A stretch of 36,557 bases of DNA, taken from positions 1 through 36,557 of the forward strand of contig CALYQW010000030.1 of assembly GCA_945290265.1 (NCBI GenBank). Direction: 5' to 3'. Shown here piece by piece: positions 1 to 8,251 of the stretch. The stretch comes from an uncultured Erwinia sp. Lineage in GTDB: Bacteria > Pseudomonadota > Gammaproteobacteria > Enterobacterales > Enterobacteriaceae. The translations under genes and the position numbers were made by a program. A model generated the notes under the pieces. That model did not search any database. It had not been told where the DNA came from and was given only the letters and a program-made list of their open reading frames with translations. Position 1 is the first letter of the stretch; each line of letters begins with the position of its first letter.

Positions 1-2318
1 ACCGTTTCTGTTTCAGTCTCAGTTTCAGTCTCAGTAACCGTTACCGATTCTGTTTCCGTTTCCGGCGGTGTCGGAATTGGCAGCGGCGGTAGCGGAATCG
101 GCAGACCGATAAAACCAAAGAAAAGGGACGGGATCGGTACAGCGCCTACACCAGCCAGGGAGGCCAGCGCGCCTAATCCACCACCCTTATAGCCACGACA
201 ACAGCCATCATCACACGGGTTAATCTCAACCACACCTCCCTGGATAACGACTTTGCTTTTGCCGACAATTTTAACCACGTTACCGGTTAACAGCAGTTCG
301 CCTCCGGCACCGACAGCCGTACAGCCTCCCCCAAGCAGGGTGGCGGCACCACCAGCAGCGACCTGCCAGGCACCACCAACACAGGTACCATGGTAGCCCC
401 CCACCGCCGTCGTATGGGCACCACCGACAGCAGTAGTCACAGCGCCCCCCACAGACAGAGAGTGCGCTCCACCAATCACCACGCTGTGTGCCAGACCCAC
501 TTCAAAGCCGGAAAAACCACCAATCAGTTTGGTGCAGTCACCGAGAATGTCTTTGCTATAGTCCCCCCCCACCACCACTGTACGGTTGGATCCCACGTTA
601 AGGCTGGAGTCAACACCAATGTTATAACTGGCATTAATTCCAACATCTTTAACGTAATTGCAACCGACATTCACATTACGGTTGCTGCCCACCGTCAAAG
701 CTGAGTCAACACCAATAGTCTGACTTTCGTTACGCTTAGTCAGACGAGCCATATCACGTTCTGCCTGCTCCCAGTACTGCTCAATACCGGGCTTATCTTC
801 AAAACGCAGGCCGTTATAGTTGGATTTTCCTTTACCCACGCTGCGGCTAATCAGACCACTCTGGGTAGCATTAGCCGGCAGATCCCAGGGGGGTAAGGTG
901 ATGTTGTTATACAGACTGCCGATAATCAGAGGGCGATCGGGATCGCCATTGATAAAATCAACAATAACTTCATGACCCACGCGGGGAATATAGATCCCAC
1001 CAAAACTGTTACCTGCCCAGGCCTGGCTGACGCGGATCCAGCAGGAATCAGATTCATCATTATGTCCGTAGCGATCCCATGTAAAACGCACTTTGACCCG
1101 GCCATATTCATCCGTCCAGATTTCCTCGCCCGGCGGACCGACGACCAGCGCATTCTGCGGTCCGTGGGTACGCGGTTTTGGAATGGTCTGCGGATGGCGA
1201 TAAATTTTGGTGGTGGGCTGCACGGTAAACCGACACATTACCGAGTAATGATCGTCACGCGTCACCTGATTCACTTCCTGAATAATCAGCTGGCTGGTGA
1301 TCACCATATATTCACGGTTTACTTTATCGACCGGATACCCCAGCAGGTTAAAGTTGCAGCCACAAACAATACCACGCAGTTCCCCGCTGCCGACCGCGCG
1401 CGAACCGATGGCACCACGCTCTTCAATGCGCACTCTTGCCAGCTGTTCACCAATTCCCGGCTGCTCATAATCACCTGGCCAGTGATACACTTCCTGCTCA
1501 TTGAAACTGGTTCTACGCGGTTTAAAGTCCAGCGCCAGAATATCCGCACGCGATTTGGTGAAGTCATAGTCATTGGTCACCCAACGTCCACTGGTCAGCG
1601 TTTCCTGATGATGGAACTGCTCGATATACTCCACATCGGCTTTCGGTTCATCCGGAATATAATGAATATCGCGGTAAGCTTCACTGGAGTACACTTTATG
1701 GGCACCAACATGATCCACCAGGATCAGATTATGCTTCCCGTCCTGGTGTTCAAAGAACCAGTATATGCCCCACTCTTCCATCAGGCGTTCAATAAACGCA
1801 AAGTCGGTTTCTCCGTACTGCACCTGGAAATCCATTTGCGGATAGGTTCCGGCCAGGCGTTTCTCAAATGAAAAGCTGTAGTCCGATAAAACTTCTTCAA
1901 TGATGTCAACTACGGTTTTTGTCTGAAATATTTTAAAGTCAGTAGTTAACTCTAAGAGATAGAGCCAGGGACGAATAACGATCTCAAACATGGCCTGGTT
2001 TGCATCACGTCCGATATAACGCGATTTCTCAACCAGACCGGATATTTCACGCGAGCCCTTACCAACGCCACGGATATAGTGCAGCCCGTTACCGTCGAGT
2101 TCAATCGTAACTGTCATTTCTTTACCGACCAGGGCTTTTAGATCGACATTCGATGCAGACTGCCAGGGAATTTGCGGATTAGCGGGTGTTTTTACCGTTA
2201 ATGTATATTCATAGAGTGTTGAAAAGGATTCCTCCCCTTCCAACCTCGTTATTATAAGCGCAGGCTCGCCCAGTAAATAGGGCATCGCCGGGCTGCTTAA
2301 TGTAATCGTTCGCGACAT
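1..2318 (-). CDS. vgrG: T6SS spike protein VgrG (TssI), C-terminus cut by window edge
   Basis: This is the trimeric spike at the tip of the T6SS tube, which carries effectors. The ATG at 2318 opens a frame that stays open to position 1, giving at least 772 residues, so the 3' end is missing. The N-terminus (MSRTITLSSPAMPYLLGEPA) leads into the gp27/gp5-like body, with typical stretches such as 'YGETDFAFIERLMEEWGIYW' and 'WAGNSFGGIYIPRVGHEVIV'. It is followed by a glycine-rich beta-helix region (about 190-750 on the DNA) containing a near-duplicated unit, GVDSALTVGSNRNV and GVDSSLNVGSNRTV. After the needle come a Cys cluster (CDDGCC), a Pro/Leu-rich linker and a Thr-Glu dipeptide repeat that reaches the edge. 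It is the last gene of the minus-strand arm, 59 bases after the unknown gene. The family call is secure; the role of the tail is unknown. Confidence 0.95.
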   Translation of the reverse strand, partial: MSRTITLSSPAMPYLLGEPALIITRLEGEESFSTLYEYTLTVKTPANPQIPWQSASNVDLKALVGKEMTVTIELDGNGLHYIRGVGKGSREISGLVEKSRYIGRDANQAMFEIVIRPWLYLLELTTDFKIFQTKTVVDIIEEVLSDYSFSFEKRLAGTYPQMDFQVQYGETDFAFIERLMEEWGIYWFFEHQDGKHNLILVDHVGAHKVYSSEAYRDIHYIPDEPKADVEYIEQFHHQETLTSGRWVTNDYDFTKSRADILALDFKPRRTSFNEQEVYHWPGDYEQPGIGEQLARVRIEERGAIGSRAVGSGELRGIVCGCNFNLLGYPVDKVNREYMVITSQLIIQEVNQVTRDDHYSVMCRFTVQPTTKIYRHPQTIPKPRTHGPQNALVVGPPGEEIWTDEYGRVKVRFTWDRYGHNDESDSCWIRVSQAWAGNSFGGIYIPRVGHEVIVDFINGDPDRPLIIGSLYNNITLPPWDLPANATQSGLISRSVGKGKSNYNGLRFEDKPGIEQYWEQAERDMARLTKRNESQTIGVDSALTVGSNRNVNVGCNYVKDVGINASYNIGVDSSLNVGSNRTVVVGGDYSKDILGDCTKLIGGFSGFEVGLAHSVVIGGAHSLSVGGAVTTAVGGAHTTAVGGYHGTCVGGAWQVAAGGAATLLGGGCTAVGAGGELLLTGNVVKIVGKSKVVIQGGVVEINPCDDGCCRGYKGGGLGALASLAGVGAVPIPSLFFGFIGLPIPLPPLPIPTPPETETESVTVTETETETETET

Positions 2319-2377
2319 AGAAATACCTGTACCTGGTTTATTTATCGCAAAGTGCGGGGTCACACTTTCAATTGTGG

Positions 2378-3055
2378 TTAATTCAATTTATTGATTTTTT
2401 GCGATTCAACTACTTTTCCATACCTGCTTTGCCTCCACAGCCAGATCGTTGCTTCATTCCGAATGCAGCCAGGCCAGTCCATCCATGGCATCGCATCCAC
2501 TCCATGTTGTTCTTTCAGTTCTGCGTCAGCATCACACTGTACTTCTCCCAGGCTCTGGAGCAGGCGTTCCACCACCGCAGAAGGCGCGTGTTGCGGCCCG
2601 TTTCCTTTTGATACCAGCAGGTGCGGCAGAGCGCGGCATGCCCGCCGTACCTCCTGATAGTGATAAGTCTGTGGTTTGCGGATCATTAACGGCATCAGCG
2701 CTCTCGCCATCGCCAGAGGCAGGTTGGCGCGTTGGGTCATATGCCTGAGCAGCCAGGCCTCATTGACCACGGTGTATATCATTCCGGGCAGCAGAGACTC
2801 CCCCGCAGCGGGCGGAATAAAAGCCCCGATAAAATAGCGTTTCTTCTTTTTTGCCCGCCGATCCCTGGCAATAAAACACCAGGGATAGCGCGTAAATGCC
2901 TCTGCCGTCAGAATGGAAGGCGACATTTGCGCCGTCACCTGCAGCAGTAGCATCTTCACTTCAGGCGTTGCCCGGCGATAATCGAGGACACGTCTTGCCA
3001 GCGCAGGCTGGTCAGGCAGACAGGGAGTAACACGCGAACAAAAGATGTTCAGCAT
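2378..3055 (-). CDS. T6SS-associated protein of unknown function, downstream of tssM
   Basis: This 225-residue protein has no signal peptide or clear membrane segment, so it is probably cytoplasmic. The ATG shares one base with the tssM stop (TAATG), so the two are very likely translationally coupled, and vgrG follows 59 bases downstream. It contains a basic patch (RRAKKKKR, about residues 67-74) followed by 'YFIGAFIPPAAGESLLPG'. The stretch from about 58 to 95 is faintly reminiscent of the core of TagF/SciT-type T6SS regulators, but the usual N-terminal GKLPxxGDF motif is absent, so I do not assign the family. Position between tssM and vgrG matches the unassigned sci genes in the Salmonella SPI-6 T6SS. 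The gene is real by coupling and context; its function is unknown. Confidence 0.75.
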   Translation of the reverse strand: MLNIFCSRVTPCLPDQPALARRVLDYRRATPEVKMLLLQVTAQMSPSILTAEAFTRYPWCFIARDRRAKKKKRYFIGAFIPPAAGESLLPGMIYTVVNEAWLLRHMTQRANLPLAMARALMPLMIRKPQTYHYQEVRRACRALPHLLVSKGNGPQHAPSAVVERLLQSLGEVQCDADAELKEQHGVDAMPWMDWPGCIRNEATIWLWRQSRYGKVVESQKINKLN

Positions 3056-6000
3056 TACTGCGCTCCCGGCGCGTTACCTTCCGGGCAACGGAAGGCACTT
3101 AACAGCTCGCCTGGGGTCATCCCATCATCTCCCAGGCCAGTCACGTGCAGGCGAACCTGCTGATCCCCCATATTCCAGCCAATCAGGAAGCGGTTGTCGC
3201 CAGATTCTTCAATCGTGTCGGCCGCATCCAGCCAGTGAAACAGCGCCCAGGGTCCACGCCACAAATGGTCAGGTAATGCCGCTGCCGGCTGTTTACGGGC
3301 AATCATACTGATCAGACTGCCGCGACGTGCGCCAGGCCAGGCCAGAGACTGTTCCATTTCCGGCCCATGGCTATAGTTCAGCTTAATACCGTCCATATTG
3401 AGGATAAACTGCGTGACAGACGGTGAAAGGAATTCCACACTGGCGGTAAAGTTAAGCGCCATTTTTCTTCCCTCACCTTCGTTAAAGAAAATGTGACGAA
3501 TGCGTTCAACCTGTTCAAAGAATTCCAGCCCGCTACTGTTATTACTGCCTTTAAAATGCCAGGGGTAGCTGGAGGTATCAACTTTGGCTGCCAGGTTTTG
3601 TTTGAACCAGCTGTCTACCACCCCACCTGCGCTGAAGAAGCGTTCGAAATCAGCCAGAGAGACTTCTTTGTCGCTTTCTGCCGCAAAAGGATATTTACCC
3701 GCCAGCGTAGTGCGGCAAATTTCTCCCGGGCCATCATTAATCGAGGCGATACTTTGCTCGACCGAGCGTTGCTGAATTTTTTCAAACGAGTTGAGTAACA
3801 GCGGTGAAACAATATTGCGCACCGGTTCAGGCCAGCTGGCCGATTCAGCCTGGATACGCGCAGACTCTTCACCCAGCGGGGGAACAGGGGCATCGCTTAA
3901 CGCACTGTTGTAGACCACGAAGCGGGTATACTGCGCGCTCAATAAGCCCAGAACGCGACTGAGGGCGGTGCTTTGCATCTGGGCAAAGTCGCCGTTTTTC
4001 CCGCCAGAAGACTGCTCACCGCGAACAAACTGGCGCAGTCCGCTGAATTGGTCGTCAAGATGTTGGCGGATCAGCTGTTGCTGGCGAAAGTCCATCGCCT
4101 GCTGCACCCTTTGCGCATTGTGCAGTAGTCGTACCTGACTGATTTCATGGTCAATAATTTGATTAGAGTCTTTCTGGCTGGTGCCCAGAGTGGTTTCGTC
4201 AACTGCGCGGGTAAACAGCGTTCGCAGCGGAGAACTATCCGCCACCAGAGTGCGTAACAAAGCAATATCCAGCGCGGCGCTGGACATAACGCTATCCTGC
4301 TGGGTGCCGTTAATCGATACCAGGCGCACACTATTTAAAAAATGCTGCCAGTTGTCAGCGTATTCCTCTAAGTAACGCACCAGTACCGCCTCACCCAACG
4401 CCACCGGCGTGGGTGAAGGCGCTCTGGTGCCCATTACCCAACGGTCCTCATCCTGTAATATGAGCACTAAGGTGAGAATTTTTTTTTTAACAACCGTGTT
4501 CCAGCCCTCGCGGGTAAAAATGCCGGGGATACCGCGTTGCAGTAAATCATCGTCGTTAAGCGTAAACACCAGGGGAGTATCACTCCCCATTATGCTGCGT
4601 AAGGTCAAATTAGCCGGCGCATCCTCACCAATGCTGTCTTTAATCAGCGCCCAGATACGGGCGCTTTCCGGTTTATCAACCAGCTTTTCACGCGCCATCT
4701 TAATCAGATAGCTGTCGGGTTCCCGGCCATACTGGCGCCAATTCGGCATCACAAGCAGCTGAGTCAGATGGGTGATAAAGATACTTTTGTGCTGATAAGG
4801 GCGGATCGCCCCGCTAAACTCCCAGGCATCAGCGGTGTTCGTCACCAGCCATTTGACATCGAGCTTACCGACACCGCTGATCATCAAATAGCGTTTTAAT
4901 GCCAGCCACAGTTGATCGTCAGTGCCCGACTGCAGCGCCGTCTGCAGGCTCTCTTTGGCCTGATCTTCCAGCTGTGGTAGCAGATAACGCTGTAAAAAGA
5001 AGCGATACAGCGAATCCGTGCCTTCCGCTACCGCATGACCTGTGTATAAACCGTAACGCCAGTCCCACTCCGGATTTTCCACATACAGGTCGTCATAATC
5101 GTCGAGTTCCTGCGTGCCGCTCAATACCGCAGGCAGCAGTTCAACTCCCGGTTTGGTGATGTAGTGCGCCACTTTTCCGGCCAGAATATCCAGCTTGCCC
5201 GCCAGTGACTGTAGGTAGTCACGGTTAAGCTGATAGCTGGTCATCAGTGCCATGCATAACCAGACAGCAATGCCCCAGGAAAAGAGATGACCAAACAAAT
5301 TTCTGAAGCGATGACGGGTTTGCTGTTGCAGGTTATAGCTAACCAAATCGCGATCGCGGGCAATCACATCGCTGAACAGCGCTTTCAGGAAGTAATGTTT
5401 TCCCCATGCCGTATCACCGATCAGACCTTCATCATCATGGCGTGATACCAGTGAAGCCGGCGTCTGCGGTCTGGTTTGCGAGATCAGATTACGCCATTTT
5501 TGCATCAGCGTGCTGTTACTGTGCAGCCCCACATTATGTGGCTGGCAGTTGCTTAGGAAATACAGCCCTCTCAGGGTCGGATGGAACTGCGTTTCATCGT
5601 AGCGCGAGGCAAAAAAGATATTCTGTACCACTTCAGTCAGGTTCTGAGAGAGCAATCCGAAATCCTGCGGCAACGCGTACATCTGCTTACGATCAACAAC
5701 GTTATATTCTTCCTGCTGACGCAGATGCATCGCCTGGCTTAAACGCTCCTGCAATAGCAGCAGTTCTTCCGTCAGCTTATCTTTCAACATGCCCATCTGC
5801 GTCGGCTTCTGGTGTTCCCAGGGCAGCGTAATGCCCCAAATCTGCTCTCTTTCGCTGGTGGTCAGATTACGGAAGAACTCTTCAAATCCGGCCAACAGAT
5901 CCATTTTTGTAATGGTGACGTAAACCGGAAAATGAACGCCTAACTGAGCGCGCAAATCGTCAAGACGCGAGCGTAATGTTGATGCCAGCGCCAGACGCTC

Positions 6001-6882
6001 ACTTTGACTTTTATGCAGAATGTCTTCTACTGACAGCGTCACCAGCACACCGTTAACCCCTCTGACCGGGCGGTATTTTTTTAATGCCTTAACCAGGCTG
6101 GCCCACTCGAGGCTGGCTAAGGCGTCGTCCTGACAGTATTTACCGGCAGTATCCAGAAACAGCGCATCATTGGTGTAAAGACATTCGCAATGCGTCGTTG
6201 GCGGGTTTTCTTTATTCTGACGGTTAAGCTGCTCAGGTAAGGGGAATTCCTGCTCTGAGCAGAACAGCATGGCAGTTTTACCGGCAGCCGGAGCGCCCAG
6301 CACCAGAAACCAGGGCAACCAGCTGCGATGCTGATTCCCGGCAAAAAACCGTTTCCACCACGGCAATGCCCGATGAATACGCTGCATATAGCGCACACCG
6401 CTGGCAATAACTGACATGATGGCCTTATGGTCAATCGGATCTTCGACCTCCACCGCTTGTTTTTTGATAAAGTTATCCAGCAGCGCAGGGTTCAGTGCCA
6501 GCGCGCGCATAAAGCGCCATACACCGTACAGCAGCGTGATCACCGCCACGATGCCCACCGCAATCAGCCGGTAGCTCAACTGCTCCAGCGGGTGCCCTTT
6601 ACCGACCAGAATATGCGGCCCTATCACCCAGACAGCGGTGATGATACCCAGTGCCAGACTGAGGAAAAACGGCAGACGGCACCAGAACAGCAGCAGCATT
6701 AAAAACAGTGATACCAGTATCAGAATACGCGGATTCTGTTCAGCCAGAGGACGGACATCACCAAATCCAAACCATGGGCCCAAAAACCAACAGACAGCCC
6801 CCAGTAAAGCAAAACAGGCAATCAGCCAAAAACGCTGCAAAAAGCGGCCTGAAAATAAACGATTCAACACAGATGTGAGCAT
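3055..6882 (-). CDS. tssM: T6SS inner-membrane complex protein TssM (IcmF family)
   Basis: TssM spans the inner membrane and joins TssL to the lipoprotein TssJ to form the trans-envelope channel. At 1275 residues it has full family length. Several hydrophobic segments lie in the first 125 residues (about 20-37, 52-90, 106-122). A cytoplasmic NTPase-like domain follows with an intact Walker A, GAPAAGKT (196-203), LDTAGKY near 245 and TKMD near 325. A further membrane segment near 530-555 (WGIAVWLCMALMTSY) precedes the large periplasmic domain. The start is 10 bases after tssL. A run of ten A residues on the coding strand (4479-4488, codons 799-802) lies in the periplasmic part; gain or loss of one base would stop translation within about 15 codons. 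The gene is intact as written. Confidence 0.97.
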   Translation of the reverse strand: MLTSVLNRLFSGRFLQRFWLIACFALLGAVCWFLGPWFGFGDVRPLAEQNPRILILVSLFLMLLLFWCRLPFFLSLALGIITAVWVIGPHILVGKGHPLEQLSYRLIAVGIVAVITLLYGVWRFMRALALNPALLDNFIKKQAVEVEDPIDHKAIMSVIASGVRYMQRIHRALPWWKRFFAGNQHRSWLPWFLVLGAPAAGKTAMLFCSEQEFPLPEQLNRQNKENPPTTHCECLYTNDALFLDTAGKYCQDDALASLEWASLVKALKKYRPVRGVNGVLVTLSVEDILHKSQSERLALASTLRSRLDDLRAQLGVHFPVYVTITKMDLLAGFEEFFRNLTTSEREQIWGITLPWEHQKPTQMGMLKDKLTEELLLLQERLSQAMHLRQQEEYNVVDRKQMYALPQDFGLLSQNLTEVVQNIFFASRYDETQFHPTLRGLYFLSNCQPHNVGLHSNSTLMQKWRNLISQTRPQTPASLVSRHDDEGLIGDTAWGKHYFLKALFSDVIARDRDLVSYNLQQQTRHRFRNLFGHLFSWGIAVWLCMALMTSYQLNRDYLQSLAGKLDILAGKVAHYITKPGVELLPAVLSGTQELDDYDDLYVENPEWDWRYGLYTGHAVAEGTDSLYRFFLQRYLLPQLEDQAKESLQTALQSGTDDQLWLALKRYLMISGVGKLDVKWLVTNTADAWEFSGAIRPYQHKSIFITHLTQLLVMPNWRQYGREPDSYLIKMAREKLVDKPESARIWALIKDSIGEDAPANLTLRSIMGSDTPLVFTLNDDDLLQRGIPGIFTREGWNTVVKKKILTLVLILQDEDRWVMGTRAPSPTPVALGEAVLVRYLEEYADNWQHFLNSVRLVSINGTQQDSVMSSAALDIALLRTLVADSSPLRTLFTRAVDETTLGTSQKDSNQIIDHEISQVRLLHNAQRVQQAMDFRQQQLIRQHLDDQFSGLRQFVRGEQSSGGKNGDFAQMQSTALSRVLGLLSAQYTRFVVYNSALSDAPVPPLGEESARIQAESASWPEPVRNIVSPLLLNSFEKIQQRSVEQSIASINDGPGEICRTTLAGKYPFAAESDKEVSLADFERFFSAGGVVDSWFKQNLAAKVDTSSYPWHFKGSNNSSGLEFFEQVERIRHIFFNEGEGRKMALNFTASVEFLSPSVTQFILNMDGIKLNYSHGPEMEQSLAWPGARRGSLISMIARKQPAAALPDHLWRGPWALFHWLDAADTIEESGDNRFLIGWNMGDQQVRLHVTGLGDDGMTPGELLSAFRCPEGNAPGAQ

Positions 6883-6892
6883 GAGACGTCCA

Positions 6893-8251
6893 TCAATAAT
6901 TTACAAAAATATCTACCCGGCGGTTCTTCGCCCGTCCTGCAGCAGTCTGGTTGTCAGCAACAGGATCCCGATCGCCACGGCCTTCATATTTTACATTGCC
7001 GGCAATCATGCCCTGTTGCTGTAGCAGTAGCGCGATACTGGCCGCACGTTTTTCCGACAGTACCTTGTTGTTCGGCAAGCCTGGTTTGTAGATCGGCGTT
7101 GAATCGGTATAACCGACAATGCGCACCTGCCCCTTTACGCGCATAATTTCTTCGGCGACGCGTTTCAGGATCGGCATCATCTCAGGCTGAACATCGGTTT
7201 TACCCACAGCAAACATGGCATCACCACGGAAAGTCACCTGACTGCGCCCCGCTGTTTCATCAACGCTGACCAGATTTTTTTCAATTTCAGGGCGCAGCAG
7301 CATGGCCAGATCCAGGCGTTCAACCTGCTGTGTCGGGACTTTCGCCAGCGACTGCATCTGAGCCAGCAGGCCGGACTCCGGCACCATCAAAAGATATTTA
7401 CAGGCAATAAACGAGCCTGCCGCCAGACAGCAGGCAAACAGCAGCGACACCCGCACCGGAACAAAGATCCACTGGCGTTTTTTCTCACCACGTTCAGGTA
7501 TACCATGCGGTGAAAGCGCAGCCGGTATGCTGTCACGGGTACTTTGCAACAGGGTCAGCAGGCGCTGGCGGATTTTCGTCAGCTGTCGTTCACCGTTCTC
7601 AATGATGCTGTAACGCCCTTCAAAACCCAGCCCCAGTATGCACAGCAAAATATCCAACACATCGGCATATTCATGCGGCGTCATGGACAGGCGGCCAACC
7701 AGCAGGAAGAATTTATTCCCGCCGTCATTGTCGCCCTCAAAGTGGTTTAACAGGTTGCTTTGCGACCATGCCGCATCCATGCCCCAGGGGCGGGCATGGG
7801 CAGATTCATCCAGCGCGGTGCACAAGCAGTAGCGCACAATGGCCATCTTCTTCCACGAGATATCGGCTTCATCACACACCACGCCAAACAGGGTAATTTC
7901 GTTCTTCAGCCCCTGCTTAAGCAGCGTAACCTGCTCCCTGTCTTTGACCGTTTCCGGCATTTCACTCAGCGCACGTAACAGCGGCCTGGCCGCTTCCTGT
8001 AACGGAGTGGCAGATGCGGTCACTTTTGCCACGCGCTGCTGCACACTTTCACTACGAAGCTGGTTGGCATCGTAACGCGCACTTATTACCGGCTCATCAA
8101 ACTGTAAGGTGCCGTTGGCTTTATTGACCCCGGGAACCGCCGGGGAGTCATCGAGCAGAAACTGCCCGAGTGACTGACTGCTGGTGTCTTCGCCCATTTG
8201 CGGGGCAAAAAGAAAATCCCCGTCCAGATTCAGTTCGCTGCTGTCGCTCAT
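6893..8251 (-). CDS. tssL: T6SS protein TssL with C-terminal OmpA-like peptidoglycan-binding domain
   Basis: TssL is the DotU-family partner of TssM in the inner membrane. This 452-residue form is the extended type. A cytoplasmic DotU domain (about 75-230, with ALDESAHARPWG and the phenylalanine/glycine-rich FEGDNDGGNKFF) is followed by a single membrane segment (about 265-288, SLLFACCLAAGSFIACKYLL). A periplasmic OmpA-like domain (about 340-452) carries GYTDSTP and the terminal AKNRRVDIFV motif used for peptidoglycan binding. The ATG overlaps the tssK stop by one base (TGATG), so it is coupled to tssK. A second peptidoglycan-binding protein of TagL type is encoded at 28183-29817, which makes the anchoring unusually redundant. 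Confidence 0.96.
   Translation of the reverse strand: MSDSSELNLDGDFLFAPQMGEDTSSQSLGQFLLDDSPAVPGVNKANGTLQFDEPVISARYDANQLRSESVQQRVAKVTASATPLQEAARPLLRALSEMPETVKDREQVTLLKQGLKNEITLFGVVCDEADISWKKMAIVRYCLCTALDESAHARPWGMDAAWSQSNLLNHFEGDNDGGNKFFLLVGRLSMTPHEYADVLDILLCILGLGFEGRYSIIENGERQLTKIRQRLLTLLQSTRDSIPAALSPHGIPERGEKKRQWIFVPVRVSLLFACCLAAGSFIACKYLLMVPESGLLAQMQSLAKVPTQQVERLDLAMLLRPEIEKNLVSVDETAGRSQVTFRGDAMFAVGKTDVQPEMMPILKRVAEEIMRVKGQVRIVGYTDSTPIYKPGLPNNKVLSEKRAASIALLLQQQGMIAGNVKYEGRGDRDPVADNQTAAGRAKNRRVDIFVNY

Noticed and set aside
390-704. Open frame of 104 codons on the plus strand, rich in His and Ala
   Set aside because: It is the antisense shadow of the repetitive beta-helix part of vgrG, whose frame is continuous through the same bases.
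972-1871. Long 299-codon plus-strand frame
   Set aside because: Fully antisense to vgrG, with no ribosome-binding site and no recognisable domain; vgrG family features cover the same region on the minus strand.
5406-5831. Plus-strand 141-codon frame within tssM
   Set aside because: Antisense shadow of tssM; Pro/Ser-rich composition typical of non-coding frames.
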